The translations under genes and the position numbers were made by a program. Positions 21,983 through 23,207 of a stretch of DNA of 23,207 nt are shown here, piece after piece; the stretch's first letter is position 1, and every line of letters begins with the position of its first letter. This DNA is from a virus. Location of the stretch: positions 1 to 23,207 of the IMG/VR virus record IMGVR_UViG_3300010354_017747. One strand, 5' to 3'. The notes under the pieces are model-generated. The model worked only from the letters and a program-made list of their open reading frames with translations, had not been told where the DNA came from and did no database searches.

Positions 21983-22972
21983 ATGAGGGCCTTATTCGCC
22001 GCAATAGTTGCGGTAGTCGCGGGTTGCCAAGGGAGTCAGGGGGCTGCGCTGCCCTCGGCTCCCCGGGCTCCCTTGACTGCAACGCCTGTCAAGCACATTG
22101 AAGTCACGCCTGGCAAGCAAGTGCTAGCACCTAACGCTACCGTCAATCTCATGGCTTCCGTTTACATGATGGACGGCCAAATCACCGCCAACGTGAACTG
22201 GGCAAGCAGCGATGACACGGTAGCCACGGTCTCTCGCACGGGTTTGGTCACAGGTATAAAGGAGGGTCTGGTGACGATTATGGCTCGTTCAGCAGTTGAC
22301 AGCAGCCGCTTTGGTACCTGCGTGTTGATGGTGTCTACCTGCACAGCCTGCAGTATTCCGGCAGGCTTGGTAGACAGGGTAGACGCGGGAGGCGTGGTTA
22401 CCGAGGCGGAAAAGAACGCAATTGCCGGACAGGTGTCAAAGTACAACCTGACCGTGGATGCCGCAGCTGACCGAAGCTACGTCCTGAACGAGAAGGGCAC
22501 GACACCTGAGCGGGAGCCTATGGCCGAGAACACACAGATGCTGCACTTTGAGTCGAGGTTTCCCGCAGTGGTCATAGCACCCAAGACTGCTTGGTTGTCT
22601 GTTTATATGACAGTAAACTCGAGCATGAAAGTTAAAAGTGACGGGCACGCCGACGGGCCAAATGGCGATACGCTGAGTCCATCAGGGCCTTGGGACGACG
22701 CGGATTTTGACATTCCGGGGCGTGTTTTGTTCTACGCGTGGGATGGGTCTTGGGCAAAGGATATAAGCACACGAAGCGGGCAACGCCTGTTTATCGACGA
22801 CTTACCCATTGGTACCGGATTGATAGGCAGGGCTGTCGTGCAGCGTAATGGGTTTATTCGCGAAATGTGGACCAAGCCGTTTGTCATGACCCCAAACAGA
22901 AAGCCTGCATCAGGTAACAACAACGTCATCCCGCAGTTGGACTTTGTCATACGAGTAGGGGAGTTCTGGTAG
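21983..22972 (+). CDS. Lipoprotein with one BIG2 domain and unknown C-terminal domain
   Basis: 329 residues. The ATG follows the previous stop directly (TAAATG). Residues 1-14 are a short signal (MRALFAAIVAVVAG) with lipobox VAG-Cys15. A Ser/Ala/Pro spacer leads to one BIG2 domain (about 38-118) with VNWASSDDTVATVSRTGLVT, clearly related to the second domain of its neighbour. Then come a Cys-containing hinge (STCTACSIPAG) and a C-terminal region of about 200 residues that I do not recognise. It is rich in beta-strand-like stretches with a Trp-containing part (PSGPWDDADFDIPGRVLFYA) and ends at FVIRVGEFW. The modular look suggests a surface-exposed stalk carrying a binding or masking head. The gene carries one isolated copy of the operator-like sequence at 22116-22130. 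Confidence 0.82.
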   Translation: MRALFAAIVAVVAGCQGSQGAALPSAPRAPLTATPVKHIEVTPGKQVLAPNATVNLMASVYMMDGQITANVNWASSDDTVATVSRTGLVTGIKEGLVTIMARSAVDSSRFGTCVLMVSTCTACSIPAGLVDRVDAGGVVTEAEKNAIAGQVSKYNLTVDAAADRSYVLNEKGTTPEREPMAENTQMLHFESRFPAVVIAPKTAWLSVYMTVNSSMKVKSDGHADGPNGDTLSPSGPWDDADFDIPGRVLFYAWDGSWAKDISTRSGQRLFIDDLPIGTGLIGRAVVQRNGFIREMWTKPFVMTPNRKPASGNNNVIPQLDFVIRVGEFW

Positions 22973-22989
22973 CTAGCAAGTGCTAGCAC
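22970..22989. promoter_or_regulatory. Operator-like tandem motif, copy 4
   Basis: TAGCTAG (22970) and GTGCTAG (22980) have a 10-bp period, giving AGCTAGCA-AG-TGCTAGCA. This is almost identical to copy 3 and overlaps the second lipoprotein's stop codon, so the lipoprotein pair is bracketed by the two sites. Confidence 0.5.
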
Positions 22990-23068
22990 TTAATCACAAA
23001 AATTGAGCGCGCGCCTGAACCAGCTTGGGGCGCCAGTACCCCTCCCCTACCCTCCCGTAAAAACAATA

Positions 23069-23093
23069 GGGGGTGTTCCTTCGGAACACCCCC
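23069..23093. repeat. Perfect 11-bp hairpin GGGGGTGTTCC / GGAACACCCCC
   Basis: Arms 23069-23079 and 23083-23093 pair perfectly around a 3-nt loop (TTC). It lies 97 bp after the second lipoprotein gene. It is GC-rich, with no T-run after it on the plus strand. It could stop or slow transcription, but it also overlaps the larger inverted repeat, so the two structures are mutually exclusive. Confidence 0.6.
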
Positions 23094-23207
23094 AGCCTAG
23101 TACGGGGCCAGCCCTGAGAATCTACAACCCGGACCTCGCTGAAGCTCCGGTCCGGGTCGTAGATTCTCAGGGCTGGCCCCGTCCTATGCTGGGGGTGTTC
23201 CGAAGGA
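23077..23207. repeat. 59-bp near-perfect inverted repeat reaching the window end
   Basis: Left arm 23077-23135 and right arm 23149-23207 pair at 56 of 59 positions without indels (mismatches at 23097, 23101 and 23126), around a 13-nt loop at 23136-23148. The right arm runs to the final base, so the repeat may continue beyond the window. Bases 22973-23207 contain no plausible gene. Candidates are a phage telomere or resolution site, a replication or packaging element, a very strong bidirectional terminator, or a repeat at which the assembly stopped. Confidence 0.9.

Noticed and set aside
22116-22130. Fifth operator-like site inside the second lipoprotein gene
   Set aside because: Only one complete core is present, it encodes ordinary residues of the protein, and the 10-bp partner is missing; probably chance.
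23069-23093. Classic intrinsic terminator with UUCG tetraloop
   Set aside because: The loop that lets all 11 pairs form has three bases, not a UUCG tetraloop, and no T-run follows on the plus strand.

Overview
This window is a piece of a tailed double-stranded DNA phage genome, most likely a contractile-tailed (myovirus-type) member of Caudoviricetes. A tail sheath protein, a lambda gpE-like major capsid protein, a Mu-like portal, a Mu gpI-like protease-scaffold and a tail-assembly-chaperone-like gene with a programmed frameshift site lie in one compact block. Both window edges look incomplete: the first gene is open at base 1, and the last bases lie inside a large inverted repeat. The host cannot be named. 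Two phage-encoded lipoproteins with clear lipoboxes and strong Shine-Dalgarno sites point to a bacterium, probably diderm. The genetic code is standard. I saw no tRNA, integrase, terminase, CRISPR array or insertion sequence.

Layout. (1) Bases 1-13158, minus strand, read right to left: the virion structural operon. Order: tail-assembly-chaperone-like protein with a -1 frameshift extension; portal; unknown 132-aa protein; capsid protease fused to scaffold, with a probable internal scaffold start; major capsid protein; small decoration or fibre-like protein; acidic 106-aa protein; unknown virion proteins of 551 and 322 aa; tail sheath; and a partial repeat-containing protein with a tube-like N-terminus. 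Hairpins sit after the capsid gene, after the 106-aa gene and after the sheath gene. (2) 13159-13263: divergent control region. (3) 13264-19635, plus strand: one giant gene of 2123 codons with an apparent YpsA-like SLOG domain, low-complexity linkers, three 168-bp repeats and a hydrophobic C-terminal segment. (4) 21239-19618, minus strand: a tightly overlapping operon of six small genes, one encoding a ribbon-helix-helix DNA-binding protein. One 45-codon gene sits in the gap between two longer ones. (5) 21240-21373: second divergent control region with tandem operator-like repeats. (6) 21374-22972, plus strand: two adjacent lipoproteins with BIG2 immunoglobulin-like domains. (7) 22973-23207: noncoding, with another operator-like repeat and a 59-bp-arm inverted repeat.

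How the parts may work together. The structural block supplies head, connector and contractile tail. The giant divergent protein is probably a virion or internal protein. The short-gene operon, with its RHH protein, faces the lipoprotein pair across a shared control region. A tandem motif of core TAGCAC with a 10-bp period recurs in both divergent control regions and just after the lipoprotein genes, which suggests one regulator controlling several units. The lipoproteins would decorate the host surface and could alter receptor access or exclude other phages; that role is inference.
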